Notes under the pieces: model-generated
Told to the model about the DNA's origin: nothing
What the model saw: the letters and a program-made list of their open reading frames with translations, nothing else
Databases searched by the model: none
Shown: positions 13,216 through 22,034 of the stretch, piece after piece
Layout of the letters: each line of letters begins with the position of its first letter
Numbering within the stretch: the stretch's first letter is position 1
Made by a program: the position numbers and the translations under genes
Origin: a virus
Direction: 5' to 3' (one strand)
Length of the DNA stretch: 35,597 bases
IMG/VR virus record: IMGVR_UViG_3300011258_001062
Location: 1-35,597 of that record

Positions 13216-15265
13216 CGCCAGCCTGCCCGCCAAGATTGCCGCCGATAGCGCCAGCCGGACGAACGCGGATCATGGCCGCTGCGATATCTGAATCCGTCGC
13301 CCCACGGTTCCGCATTGCGGTAACGAGGTTCTGCGCCAGTTTAACGGCTTCCTCTCCGCGCGATTGCGTCAAGAGTTCGGCGATTTCCTGCGAAAGCCTG
13401 TCCTCGCGCGCCTTTATGACATCATCAGTCTGACCTGTTACCGCCCTGAAGGCTTCGCGGCCCGCGTTAAGCGGCTCGGCCCGTGCAGCCTTACCGATTA
13501 TGCCCGGCGCGGCCATGTCTTTGATATCTTTATTCGTTGCGATACGCATCGCGCTGGCCGAATTTCGCGCAAGGCGCGCTTTAACGCTCATTGTTTGCTG
13601 AAGTCGCGCCATGGATTTGAAAAATGAATCCGCTTCTGGCTTGCCAATAAGAAACGTGATCTTTTCGCGCGCAGCTTTGCTTGACAGATCGGAGATTGCT
13701 TTCGCGGCCTCCCTCGCGTCGATATTCGGATCGCTGGCGATCTGTCGGACGTTCGCAATGCTATCATCTAAGAACTCTCGAACGCCTTGGCGAGCCGCCG
13801 CGCGTTCTGCTGGTCCCGCTTTAGCCAGGCCTTCCGCAATGTCTTCACGGCGCATCGTTGCGCGCAGCATGTCGCGGCCAAGTTGGAGGGCCGCGTCTTG
13901 CGCCAGCTTGTCCCGGCCCGCCGCAATAGCGTCAGAATACGCCGGTGCAGCGTCGCTGATAGCGTCCCGCAGGTCGCGGGCGAGGGCGTTTGCCCGATTG
14001 GCCGGGCCTGTAGGGCGGCGTAAGCCGTCAACTTCTTGGCCGATCTCCTGCAATGCCCGCTTGATATAATCGAGTTGCATCACGTTCGGCATTTCCTTGA
14101 ACGTGATCGAGCCATCGTCTGCGATCTTGGCGCTAATATGCTTGTATTGCCGCGCGCCAAACTCGACCTGCATCTGCTCGTTAGCGTCTCGCACCGCTTG
14201 GCCGAATACGCGCTTCGGAACGCGCTTGAGCACCGTCAATATCTTATCGCCTGCTGCGCCCGTGCCGTAGTCGATAGGGGAGGCGTAGGCTGCGCCATAG
14301 CCCTCTTGCCGTGCGGCGCGTGTGGATGATGAGATATCGCGGGCCGTCTGGTTTAGGCCACGCGGAGCGCCGAACGTGTCGTCAAGCGCTGATGTCATTT
14401 GCCGATTGGTCGCAGCGGCGCGATCATCTACTTGCTGCATGGCTCGTGTTGCGCCCATAACTGAACCATTCGCCGCAGCGTCTAATTGATTGCTCAGAGC
14501 CTGCCCGCCATCAACCAGCATCGCATCCGGCCCGCCCGCCCTAATGCGATCAATAACCGCGTCAGGCCCTTCGGCTTCAATGCCTCGCGCGAGCATCTGG
14601 CTTGCATCAGGTGACGCCCCGGAGGCCGCTGCCGCCTTATTGGCGCGATAGTTTGCGATGGCTTGGCCGAACTTGGTCCCAATTGCCGTAGCAGCGCCGC
14701 CGCCAACAGCGCCGATAGCAGCCCCGGATAAACCTTTCTGGGCCCGATTGGCCGCGCCGCCTTCGCCAGAGCCAAACCCATACAAGCCGCCGAAACCAGC
14801 GCCCTCAAGAGCGCCAAGACCGGCCTTGCCCTGTAGCGTTGCCCCCTTAGCGACCAAGCCAGCGCCGCCCGTAGCCAGCGCCCCGGCAATGCCGCCAACA
14901 ATCTCCGAACCGGTTGCAACAACTCGGTTCTCGTCCGCGAAACGCTTCTGTTGCTGGCGCTCTGCCGTCAACGCTTGGTCGTACCGCTCGCCGTAGGGCT
15001 TGCTGTAATCGAACCAGCCGCCTTCTGGCGTCTTGCCCAATACGGCAGATTCGAACGCCGTCAATTCATCGCCAAAGCCGAACGTTATGCCTTGTGTCAG
15101 GCTGTCAACAACGCCTTCAAGCATGTTGCTTTCCGGGCGTGTGTCCGTAGGGGCTTGCATAGCCGCCCTGAGAGCCTTAGCGAGTGCTGTGGCGTCGCCT
15201 GTATTGCCCGCCGCGTCTGCCGCCTTGAGGGCGTTCTTAAGCCGCGTAATCTGGTCGCCGCTCAT
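13193..15265 (-). CDS. DNA ejection (injectosome) protein, P22 gp16-like position
   Basis: This large (690 aa) virion protein lies last in the P22-type set of three ejection proteins. It has an N-terminal helical region (1-110), a long Gly/Ala-rich stretch with membrane-active character at about 115-205 (ATGSEIVGGIAGALATGGAG, AAIGAVGGGAATAIGTKF), then a long helical, coiled-coil-rich remainder with many Ala/Arg/Glu. This is the expected build of a protein ejected ahead of the DNA to breach the cell envelope. No muramidase motif was found. ATG 15265 overlaps the preceding stop. Confidence 0.75.
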   Translation of the reverse strand: MSGDQITRLKNALKAADAAGNTGDATALAKALRAAMQAPTDTRPESNMLEGVVDSLTQGITFGFGDELTAFESAVLGKTPEGGWFDYSKPYGERYDQALTAERQQQKRFADENRVVATGSEIVGGIAGALATGGAGLVAKGATLQGKAGLGALEGAGFGGLYGFGSGEGGAANRAQKGLSGAAIGAVGGGAATAIGTKFGQAIANYRANKAAAASGASPDASQMLARGIEAEGPDAVIDRIRAGGPDAMLVDGGQALSNQLDAAANGSVMGATRAMQQVDDRAAATNRQMTSALDDTFGAPRGLNQTARDISSSTRAARQEGYGAAYASPIDYGTGAAGDKILTVLKRVPKRVFGQAVRDANEQMQVEFGARQYKHISAKIADDGSITFKEMPNVMQLDYIKRALQEIGQEVDGLRRPTGPANRANALARDLRDAISDAAPAYSDAIAAGRDKLAQDAALQLGRDMLRATMRREDIAEGLAKAGPAERAAARQGVREFLDDSIANVRQIASDPNIDAREAAKAISDLSSKAAREKITFLIGKPEADSFFKSMARLQQTMSVKARLARNSASAMRIATNKDIKDMAAPGIIGKAARAEPLNAGREAFRAVTGQTDDVIKAREDRLSQEIAELLTQSRGEEAVKLAQNLVTAMRNRGATDSDIAAAMIRVRPAGAIGGNLGGQAGVSLIAPR

Positions 15266-16575
15266 TGGCCGTACTTCTTGAGTAGGTCTTCGGTTTCAGT
15301 GTCAGCGGATGGCCCGTTTTGCCTGAACCGCATTACGTCGCTTGGACTGCTGCGGCGAGGGGGCGGTTGCTGCTGTGGAGCCCCGCCGCCCTCTTGGGCC
15401 AGGATTGCAGCCGGACCAAGGCCAACTTCCATCGCCTGTAACGCGCGCGCACGGGCTTCAGCCTTGCGCCTGATTTGCTCCGGCCCGTCGCCGGGTTGTG
15501 GAAGGTAAACCGGCCCGTAAAGGTCGAACTCCTTGTTCGTGATCGCCGCGCCCGTATCCTTGCGGAGCAGAGACATTAGGAACTCTTGCGCGTCCCGGTT
15601 CGCATTCTTGTAATCGTCGCTTGTCAGATGGTTGCCCACAAGCGGGACACGGTTTGCAAGGTTGTCACCCACACCTGTCAACGCCGCTTCATTGCCGTTA
15701 AGCGCCTCATTCGCCCCCCGTCCGCGCCGAAGATAGTTGATATCTTTCGACTGGCCCTCTGTAATCTTCGGCGTACCGCCAAGGCCAACACCCTGCTCAA
15801 GCGTCATTTGACCATCCGGTCCAACAATTACGCGCATCCCCTTGGATTGCGTAGCCTTGGCGAGCGCCGCGTCATAGAAGGCAAGGTTAGGATGGTCGGG
15901 CGGCAAGCGGTTACGCTCCGCGATCAGTTTGCCAAGGGCCGTCTGCGGACCGCTAGCATTTGCAGCCGCTCGGCGGGCGTTAGCCGCTGCCGTCGCCGCA
16001 TTCTGCGCAGATATGTTGTTGTTAAAACGATTGTTGCGCTTGGTCTCGTCGAACTTATCAACCTCAAGCCCATAATCGCGCTCATTCTCCACCACGCCGC
16101 GCTCATAGTCGCGCTCATTGTTCTGCTGCGCCAGGAAGTCGCCAAGCTTCTGCGCCTTCGCAATGCCCATCTGAAGCAGGCCATCGTTTTGAGCCGCCGC
16201 CATGGATTCCTCTGGCGTCATGCCGGGGATCGCGCCGCCCATGCTTTGCAGAAGCTGCCCGCGTTGCTCTACCGGCGTTGACTTCAAAACCAGCATGGCC
16301 TTGCCCGCCGCTTCTAACTCTTGCTTGGCCTGCGCCTTCTCGTTGTCGCCCCATTTCTGCATCAATGCGAACGCAGGATCGTTCGGAGCCTCGACCGCCA
16401 AGGCATTGCGAGCATCTGCATCGCCGGGGTTAGCGAACGCATTGCGCCGCAAGCCCTTGATCGCGGCCTGCTGTTCCTTGGCCTCTCGCTGCGCCTTGGA
16501 CTGCATGGCAATCGCAAAGGCGTTCTGCATATTCGGCTGGCGCACATTCAGCGCCGGGAGTGTCTGGAATGGCAT
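15262..16575 (-). CDS. DNA ejection protein, P22 gp20-like position
   Basis: The 437-residue protein is helical and rich in Gln, Asn and Ala. A long coiled-coil-prone region runs over about 20-210 (QSKAQREAKEQQAAIKGLRR, ENERDYGLEVDKFDETKRNN, NAATAAANARRAAANA), with a globular C-terminal half and a Pro/Gln-rich linker near 395-415 (QQQPPPRRSSPSD). Size, composition and position between the gp7-like and gp16-like genes support the ejection role. The sequence itself gives no enzymatic motif. Confidence 0.72.
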   Translation of the reverse strand: MPFQTLPALNVRQPNMQNAFAIAMQSKAQREAKEQQAAIKGLRRNAFANPGDADARNALAVEAPNDPAFALMQKWGDNEKAQAKQELEAAGKAMLVLKSTPVEQRGQLLQSMGGAIPGMTPEESMAAAQNDGLLQMGIAKAQKLGDFLAQQNNERDYERGVVENERDYGLEVDKFDETKRNNRFNNNISAQNAATAAANARRAAANASGPQTALGKLIAERNRLPPDHPNLAFYDAALAKATQSKGMRVIVGPDGQMTLEQGVGLGGTPKITEGQSKDINYLRRGRGANEALNGNEAALTGVGDNLANRVPLVGNHLTSDDYKNANRDAQEFLMSLLRKDTGAAITNKEFDLYGPVYLPQPGDGPEQIRRKAEARARALQAMEVGLGPAAILAQEGGGAPQQQPPPRRSSPSDVMRFRQNGPSADTETEDLLKKYGQ

Positions 16576-16576
16576 A

Positions 16577-17233
16577 TCAGAAGATCCCCGCTGCGCTGCC
16601 TAGTGCGAACTGCTGGAAGGCGTTGTTAATGCCGTTAGCGCCACCTACAAAGGCCGATCCGCGCGCCGTCGCAGCATCTAGCCCTGCTTGGTTGGCTTGG
16701 CCTGTCAGCGCCGCGCTAAGGTTCGCCGAATTGCCTGTCGCTGCCTGCCCAATGCCAGCCAATGCAGCCCGCCGGTTGAACTCGTTGCCGAACTCATCAG
16801 ACGCCAGCCCTTGACCAAAGCGTGTCATGGCCTTCGCCCGTCCGCCGCTGCGAAGCATCCCGCGCGCCGCCGCCGCGTTGTCGATGGCTTTCTGGCCTTC
16901 CTCAAGCCGGAACTGATAGCCGGGCGAGCCTTCAAAGCCTTGGAACGGGATAGCCGCCCCGCTCATCGCCCCAAGTGATGGATCAACCGGCGCATTAAGA
17001 TTGCGCGTCATGCCCATCAGATCAGCCAGCGAGTAAAGCCCGCTAATGCCTGCGCCGCGCCATGGTGCGAAGTCCGCCCGCGCCTGCGCCCGCTCGTTAG
17101 CAGATGCCGCTTGCGCGTTCTTTGCCGCCTTCGCCTGTGCGTCGCCCGCAAAGATCGATGCTGCTGTAGAAGCAATAGACGACGCGCCCAATAGAACGCC
17201 GCCAATCCCGCCAACGCTGCCAAAAATGCTCAT
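16577..17233 (-). CDS. DNA ejection protein, P22 gp7-like
   Basis: The 218-residue protein begins with a hydrophobic Gly/Ser/Ala region (SVGGIGGVLLGASSIASTAA, about 6-25) that could insert into membrane, then AKAAKNAQAASANERAQARA and the conserved-looking block PFQGFEGSPGYQFRLEEGQK followed by GMLRSGGRAKAMTRFGQG. This block is typical of small ejection proteins of P22-like and related phages. GGAGG lies seven bases before ATG 17233. It is the first of three consecutive ejection-protein genes. Confidence 0.8.
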   Translation of the reverse strand: MSIFGSVGGIGGVLLGASSIASTAASIFAGDAQAKAAKNAQAASANERAQARADFAPWRGAGISGLYSLADLMGMTRNLNAPVDPSLGAMSGAAIPFQGFEGSPGYQFRLEEGQKAIDNAAAARGMLRSGGRAKAMTRFGQGLASDEFGNEFNRRAALAGIGQAATGNSANLSAALTGQANQAGLDAATARGSAFVGGANGINNAFQQFALGSAAGIF

Positions 17234-17244
17234 TGCCGCGCCTC

Positions 17245-17487
17245 CTATGATGTCTTGACGATGCTCGCGGCCCTGAGCGCCGCCAGTAGTTCGTCAATCT
17301 TGTCTGATATGGCCTGCACTTCGGCCTGTGTCGGCGATGCCGATATGGTTTGGTCTAGGTCCGTGACCGGAGTCGCGGCGTTTTCGTTGATGGCCTTTAC
17401 GAACGTCAGAAGCTGCGTATGCCAACGTGGAACGCCGCGTGGATCGCGCGGGAACTGGCTTGGGGCAGGGATGTTGGTTGCGGGCAT
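17245..17487 (-). CDS. Small coiled-coil virion-associated protein, 80 aa
   Basis: It starts at ATG 17487 (MPATNIPAPSQFPRDPRGVP), which overlaps the stop of the gene before it. A Pro-rich head is followed by a helix with QLLTFVKAINENAATPVTDL and a terminal coiled coil (TQAEVQAISDKIDELLAALR). In P22 the tail needle gp26 and gp14 lie in this interval. This short coiled-coil protein might serve a needle or plug-like role but is far smaller than gp26. Not recognised as a named family. Confidence 0.55.
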   Translation of the reverse strand: MPATNIPAPSQFPRDPRGVPRWHTQLLTFVKAINENAATPVTDLDQTISASPTQAEVQAISDKIDELLAALRAASIVKTS

Positions 17488-18557
17488 TACCGGACGAAAA
17501 GCCCCGTCAGCGTGAATTGCACCGCTCGCTTGGCGACAATCCATGCCCCGCGCAACGTGCGATCCTTGCCGGTTACAAACGCCACAAAGCGACGAAACTC
17601 GTCATAGTGTTGATCGGCTTTCCCACGTTCAATCGCTCGATTGCCGTGCCAGCGATATCCGCGCCGGAATGCCTCGCCAATGATGTTGTCGTGCAAGTGG
17701 CGTCGGCACCATACGACCGCGCTAGCCTTATCCCTGCGCGTGAAAGAGCCCGCCGCAACGGCATGTGTGGCGATTACGCAGTCGCCATCACCATCGTCGC
17801 CCGGTCCAGTATCGCCGCCGCCAACGCCGGTATCATCAGAGCCGGAGCCTGTGCTATCCGCACCGACCGCGCCGCCGCCCTCCGGCCCGTTGCCGCCGCC
17901 GCCGTTGCCTGTGTCGTCATTGCCAAAATCATCAAGCCCTACATCGTGAGCCGGTGACGTTGGGCCGATATCCACACCATCACCGCCAAAGCCAAGTATG
18001 TCTGTAATCGCCTCAAGCCCAAACGGCTTGCCCGTGACCGCCTCAAACCCGGCCTTGCCAAGCAGCCCCGCAGCGCCAACGCCGGTAGCCATGCCAAGCG
18101 CATTCGAAACAGATGTTGCAAAACTGCCAAAGTCCGGCGATTCCGCTGTGCCGGTCTGGTCCGTCGCGCCGCCCTGCCCATCGCCGCCGCCGTCGCCAAA
18201 GCCATCGCCGAACGGGTCGAACGCCTGCCGCCCAAACGCCGTAGAGCGTCCAGACAAAGCGCTAGGGCGCAATGCAAAGGGATTGCCGCCAGTGTTCGCG
18301 CTTAGCTGCCCCGCGCCAGCCTGATTGACCAAAAACGGGTTCTGAGCATTCCCGCCGCCCGGTGTGTTGTTGAATACCGGGAAGAAGCCAAAGCCGGAGT
18401 TGTTCGACGCTTGATCGCCGATACTGCCGCCGCTGAACGGCTGACCAATAAAGCCGGTCGGAACGTTCGAAGGCCCGAAGCTGGAGCGCGTTGATGGCTG
18501 ATCGCCAATGCTACCGCCAGAAAGGCTTGAGAACGGATTGCCAAACAAGTCAGCCAT
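17487..18557 (-). CDS. Gly/Asp-rich two-part protein with conserved Cys-containing C-terminal domain
   Basis: Residues 1-130 are low-complexity and contain an internal repeat (GGSIGDQ at 14-20 and 43-49, 29 residues apart). Residues 140-200 include an Ala/Gly region (ALGMATGVGAAGLLGKAGFE). Residues 205-258 are a Gly/Asp-rich spacer. A basic C-terminal domain from residue 260 (CVIATHAVAAGSFTRRDKAS, then HYDEFRRFVAFVTGKDR) is a module I have seen ending other phage structural proteins. It occupies the gp26/gp14 interval of the P22 order, so a tail or assembly role is inferred by position only. Confidence 0.65.
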   Translation of the reverse strand: MADLFGNPFSSLSGGSIGDQPSTRSSFGPSNVPTGFIGQPFSGGSIGDQASNNSGFGFFPVFNNTPGGGNAQNPFLVNQAGAGQLSANTGGNPFALRPSALSGRSTAFGRQAFDPFGDGFGDGGGDGQGGATDQTGTAESPDFGSFATSVSNALGMATGVGAAGLLGKAGFEAVTGKPFGLEAITDILGFGGDGVDIGPTSPAHDVGLDDFGNDDTGNGGGGNGPEGGGAVGADSTGSGSDDTGVGGGDTGPGDDGDGDCVIATHAVAAGSFTRRDKASAVVWCRRHLHDNIIGEAFRRGYRWHGNRAIERGKADQHYDEFRRFVAFVTGKDRTLRGAWIVAKRAVQFTLTGLFVR

Positions 18558-19987
18558 TATGCAGCCCCTCTTTCAACGTCCGCCCGCATGTCCAGGAGCG
18601 TGACCGGAACCGGGTCCGTCACCCGCAAGCGGAAAACCATTTCGCGGCCTTGGCCTAAACGATTCCAGCGAACGCGGTCCTTGTATTTGCCGCGCTCGCC
18701 AAGGCTGCGCGTTAACTCTGTGCCGAACGTGTAGCCACCATCACGGCTGACCGTGAGCATCACTTGCGGATCACTGCCTTGGCCTGTCAGAAGCCCTTGC
18801 CCGCCGTCAAAGTTGGCGTCCAAGCCAGCGAAAAACAGGCGTTCTTCGCCCTGATAAAGCGGCAGTGTCGTAACCGCGTATTCCATCGGCTGACCGGCTT
18901 CCGTGTATGTGTTCCGGTCAACCTCATAGATTGCGCCGGTTGTCCGGTCGCCAATCATCACCTTGCCGTAGGCTTCCATCTGACAGCCCGCGCGCCAAAG
19001 CACAGCATCCGAACCGATGCCGGTTTTGCGTTCATGCCAACGGCCTGTAGCTGCGTCGAAAACGTAAGCCTTGTTGCCGCTTGGGAACACGAACGCGATG
19101 AACTTGTGACCATTCTCAGACCACGCCCAGGCAATGCAGTCTGATACGACCGCCATGTCTTGTAGATCGGCTTCAATGGCGTGTGTGCTGATGCGCTGCG
19201 GCTCATAGCCATTGGCGCGATATATCGTGCGGTCCTCGCCTAGCCAGAATACGGTGTTGTCTTCTTTCGCCACGCCCATGCGCGCGCCGCAACCGCGCTC
19301 GATCACGCCGCCATCAATGCGGGCGAATGGGAAGTCAGCCGCGCCGGAGTTAAACCAGACCTCTGTTGTCTCTTCGCCGAATAGCCACAGTTCGCCATGG
19401 TCGGCGATCATGCTAACCAAGAGATCGGGGTGCTTCTCAGCGCTCGCGAACTCCAACGCATCCAGCGCGTCAAAGTTGGCTAAGGCGGATATGAAATATT
19501 CCTCTGACGTTTTCCGCATATACACGGCGCGGTCATCGAAGTTCACAACACGGGTTGCCGGAAGCCAATCAGGATCGTTGTCAAGTATCCGCTCGACCTT
19601 AGCGTTACCGTCGGGCTCATAGATGTATCCGTCGCCGGTATCCGTGCAGAACACGAGTTGATTACGGTTCGCGGCCATGCTTACGGGCGTATTGCCTAGG
19701 ATCGACTTGCCGGTCAGCGCCGTCGCCGTGCCATCCCGCGCCACCTTATAAAGCTTGTCGCCCGCGACCGCGTACAGGATGCCCGCCATAGTCTGCATTC
19801 CGCGAACGCCAAGCGATGTGCCGAGCGTCGAGAATGCCTTCAGCCCGCCCGTGCGGCTGATGCGCGCCTGAGTGATAGCGCCGCCTTCCGCCGCCTCTAC
19901 ATAGGCGTTCACAACGGCTTGTTGCGACCATGGGCGCACGTCAGACTCTGATGTCTGAATTGGTAGCGGGATTTGAATGCGGGGCAT
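18557..19987 (-). CDS. Packaged DNA stabilization protein, P22 gp10 family (tail hub)
   Basis: The 476-residue protein fits the P22 gp10 family that closes the portal after packaging and carries the needle. Typical features are the opening PLPIQTSESDVRPWSQQAVV and NAYVEAAEGG, followed by repeated beta strands of a propeller-like fold (DKLYKVARDGTATALTGKSI, RNQLVFCTDTGDGYIYEPDG, VFWLGEDRTIYRANGYEPQR). The C-terminal part ends RLRVTDPVPVTLLDMRADVE. It follows gp4 directly, as in P22. Confidence 0.88.
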   Translation of the reverse strand: MPRIQIPLPIQTSESDVRPWSQQAVVNAYVEAAEGGAITQARISRTGGLKAFSTLGTSLGVRGMQTMAGILYAVAGDKLYKVARDGTATALTGKSILGNTPVSMAANRNQLVFCTDTGDGYIYEPDGNAKVERILDNDPDWLPATRVVNFDDRAVYMRKTSEEYFISALANFDALDALEFASAEKHPDLLVSMIADHGELWLFGEETTEVWFNSGAADFPFARIDGGVIERGCGARMGVAKEDNTVFWLGEDRTIYRANGYEPQRISTHAIEADLQDMAVVSDCIAWAWSENGHKFIAFVFPSGNKAYVFDAATGRWHERKTGIGSDAVLWRAGCQMEAYGKVMIGDRTTGAIYEVDRNTYTEAGQPMEYAVTTLPLYQGEERLFFAGLDANFDGGQGLLTGQGSDPQVMLTVSRDGGYTFGTELTRSLGERGKYKDRVRWNRLGQGREMVFRLRVTDPVPVTLLDMRADVERGAA

Positions 19988-19996
19988 GACGGGCGC

Positions 19997-20407
19997 TTAA
20001 TTCACGCCGGAGCGGTAATTGCGGTCATTGAACTGGCTCGGCATATTCAGCAAGCCGGAATCAACCGCCATCTTGAGCGTCGTGTCATCGCTGACGTGCT
20101 GGTACTGCGCCGCGAACCGGCTTTGAGCGCCGGGGTATTCCTTCGCCACGACCTGCGGGATTGGTCGACCAAACTCTGCCGCCAATTCATAGGCCAGCAT
20201 ATAGGCGACGTTGCCGAGGTGCTTGTCGTCGAACGTGACCGTGCTTGACGACGCGTAAGCCGTATGGGCAAGGCCGGGATACCGGAACAGGATATCGTTA
20301 AGCGCCTTAACGCCGATATCCATGTCCTCGGCAGACGCGCTTTCGCCAGCCTGGATCGCCGTCAGCATACGCAATGATCGGCTGATAACGTCCTGCGCTG
20401 TGGCCAT
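19997..20407 (-). CDS. Head completion/tail accessory protein, P22 gp4-like
   Basis: The 136-residue helical protein shows the gp4 pattern: ATAQDVISRSLRMLTAIQAG, GVKALNDILFRYPG, and a later LAYELAAEFGRPIPQVVAKE. In P22 gp4 is the first factor to bind the portal after DNA packaging, before gp10 and gp26. Gene position (coat, small protein, gp4, gp10) agrees. ATG 20407 overlaps the preceding stop. Confidence 0.85.
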   Translation of the reverse strand: MATAQDVISRSLRMLTAIQAGESASAEDMDIGVKALNDILFRYPGLAHTAYASSSTVTFDDKHLGNVAYMLAYELAAEFGRPIPQVVAKEYPGAQSRFAAQYQHVSDDTTLKMAVDSGLLNMPSQFNDRNYRSGVN

Positions 20408-20706
20408 CAGTCAGCGGCGTCCGGTTCGCCGTCTTCATCGTCGCTTTCGTCAGCGTCTTCGACTTTGAAAGCGCCAGCCTCTTCAAGTGCCGCACGAAGT
20501 TTTTCAGCGCCAAGACGCGCATTGACTTCGATGTTCTTCTCAGCGGCGAGGGCCAGGAGTTTGTCTTTCTCGGACGGTTCATCTGGCTCTGTGCCGATAT
20601 TGGCAGGACTATCGGCCCAGCCTTTGGGGATATCTTCAGAGTCGAAGATTTTCGCTTCCAGCGCGCCGCTATCGTCGTGACGGTACATGTAAACTGAATG
20701 GCCCAT
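20407..20706 (-). CDS. Acidic small protein between coat and gp4 genes, 99 aa
   Basis: It starts MGHSVYMYRHDDSGALEAKI and has a central LAALAAEKN-like helical element (DKLLALAAEKNIEVNARLGA) resembling the small SAP/HeH-type helical fold often seen in head-associated proteins. It ends in an acidic tail (VEDADESDDEDGEPDAAD). GGAGG precedes ATG 20706. Role unknown; it may be a head-tail adaptor or DNA-binding head protein. Confidence 0.65.
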   Translation of the reverse strand: MGHSVYMYRHDDSGALEAKIFDSEDIPKGWADSPANIGTEPDEPSEKDKLLALAAEKNIEVNARLGAEKLRAALEEAGAFKVEDADESDDEDGEPDAAD

Positions 20707-20735
20707 GATGAAGCCTCCGTGATGTTATGGGGTGT

Positions 20736-20775
20736 AAAAACAGGACAGGCGGCAGAGGCCGAAGCCCCCGCCGCC
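20736..20775 (-). terminator. Strong UUCG-loop terminator after the coat gene
   Basis: On the minus strand a 12-bp stem (GGCGGCGGGGGC with GCCTCTGCCGCC, two G-T pairs) is capped by the stable tetraloop TTCG. Nine bases later comes TTTTT. It lies eight bases after the coat-protein stop. It would protect the abundant coat mRNA and lower read-through into the tail genes. Confidence 0.75.
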
Positions 20776-20783
20776 CTTGCCGG

Positions 20784-22022
20784 TTACGCGGTGCCGCTGA
20801 TGCGGGTTGCGAGATCGGGGTAGATGGCCTTCACGCCGTAGAGAACATCCATGCGAAGGATGTTCGCATCGGTATTGATGTCGTATTGCTCGACCACGCG
20901 CACAGAGAGTCCGTTGTGGCGCTGCGTGAAGTGCTTCGCGCCCCCATTGGGGGGCTCAAGATCACAGATCGCAAGAGCAAAGGCGTTCTTGTGCATGACC
21001 AAGTTAGACCGATACGCGGTCGCGGCAGAACCAACGACAGTGATCGCCGCATTATCCGCCGGGGCGGCGCTAACTGTCTGATACGGACCGGTTGTGATGA
21101 TTGCCGGAGAGATTGTCAGGGCGGCATCACCAGAGCCATCACTGTCAGCATCAGCCGTAACAACGAACTGCTGCAAGAAGTCTAGAACGTCTTTCCCGTC
21201 TGTCCCGCGCGCGGGGACAGGGTTGACGGCATAGACCCCAGCGACAGTAAACACGTCGCCTTTCTTCAGAACGCCCGTCACGCTGTTTGACCAGCCGTCA
21301 GTGTTCAAGGTCTGTGTGTTCGTGTTCCGGGCCGTCGAATAGGTGACGTTCTGGTTAGCGCCATCAACTAGCGGAGTGCCGCCAAGAGCGCCGACAGTGT
21401 GGTTGCGGACGTTCTGGGTGGCGTAGGTCATTGCGCCAGAGATGTCGCCCAACCGGGCAGACTCATAAGCGCCAATGCTCAGCTTGTCCGAAAACAGGCC
21501 GGTCTGCGTCGCCGCAAGGCCATAACGATCCCGCGGCGCGAGCGCGCCAATCCGCCCATCTTCCTGAACTGCCATCTCATCAAGGCGCTCAGGCCCTTTC
21601 GACAAGTCAGCAAAGCTGTTGATGGTCTGCCCCGGAGTCCCGACCCAATTCCAGACGCTGGAATAGAGCGACGCAATATCGCGATCCATCGTATTCGCCA
21701 AAGCGATCATGCCCGGCTTGATGTAGCGCTCGCTGTATTGTTCGATTGAAAGCGCCTGGTCGGCAGTTGTGAACTCAAACGCGACATGCTCTTGCTTGTC
21801 GATTGTGATATTCGTGGTGCCTTCGGTCACGTCCTGCTTAGACAGTGCCGCACCAGAGACAGTATGGAACTTGACCGGCTTACGGATATCAACCGTAGCG
21901 CCGACCTTCTTGAACTCTTGCTTATAGTCTCGGTGCACGATATTGCCAAAGACCATGTTGTTCTCAAGCTGAACAAGCGCCTCCTTAGCAATGATGCTTG
22001 GAGTGATGATTTCGTTAGCCAT
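20784..22022 (-). CDS. Major capsid (coat) protein, P22 gp5 family
   Basis: The 412-residue protein has the opening typical of the family (ANEIITPSIIAKEALVQLEN, then NNMVFGNIVHRDYKQEFKKV). HK97-fold elements follow, including VTEGTTNITIDKQEHVAFEF and SIEQYSERYIKPGMIALANT. The insertion-like central domain spans about 220-330. Length is close to that of the P22 coat (430). It forms the procapsid with the scaffold protein encoded upstream. AAGGATC precedes ATG 22022, and a strong terminator follows. Confidence 0.92.
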   Translation of the reverse strand: MANEIITPSIIAKEALVQLENNMVFGNIVHRDYKQEFKKVGATVDIRKPVKFHTVSGAALSKQDVTEGTTNITIDKQEHVAFEFTTADQALSIEQYSERYIKPGMIALANTMDRDIASLYSSVWNWVGTPGQTINSFADLSKGPERLDEMAVQEDGRIGALAPRDRYGLAATQTGLFSDKLSIGAYESARLGDISGAMTYATQNVRNHTVGALGGTPLVDGANQNVTYSTARNTNTQTLNTDGWSNSVTGVLKKGDVFTVAGVYAVNPVPARGTDGKDVLDFLQQFVVTADADSDGSGDAALTISPAIITTGPYQTVSAAPADNAAITVVGSAATAYRSNLVMHKNAFALAICDLEPPNGGAKHFTQRHNGLSVRVVEQYDINTDANILRMDVLYGVKAIYPDLATRISGTA

Positions 22023-22034
22023 TTTAGGCGATCC

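Noticed and set aside
15586-16281. Long rightward frame (231 aa) antisense to the gp20-like gene
   Set aside because: The composition is a shadow of the opposite strand (Arg/Leu/His-rich), with no start signal. The leftward gene is clearly the coding one.
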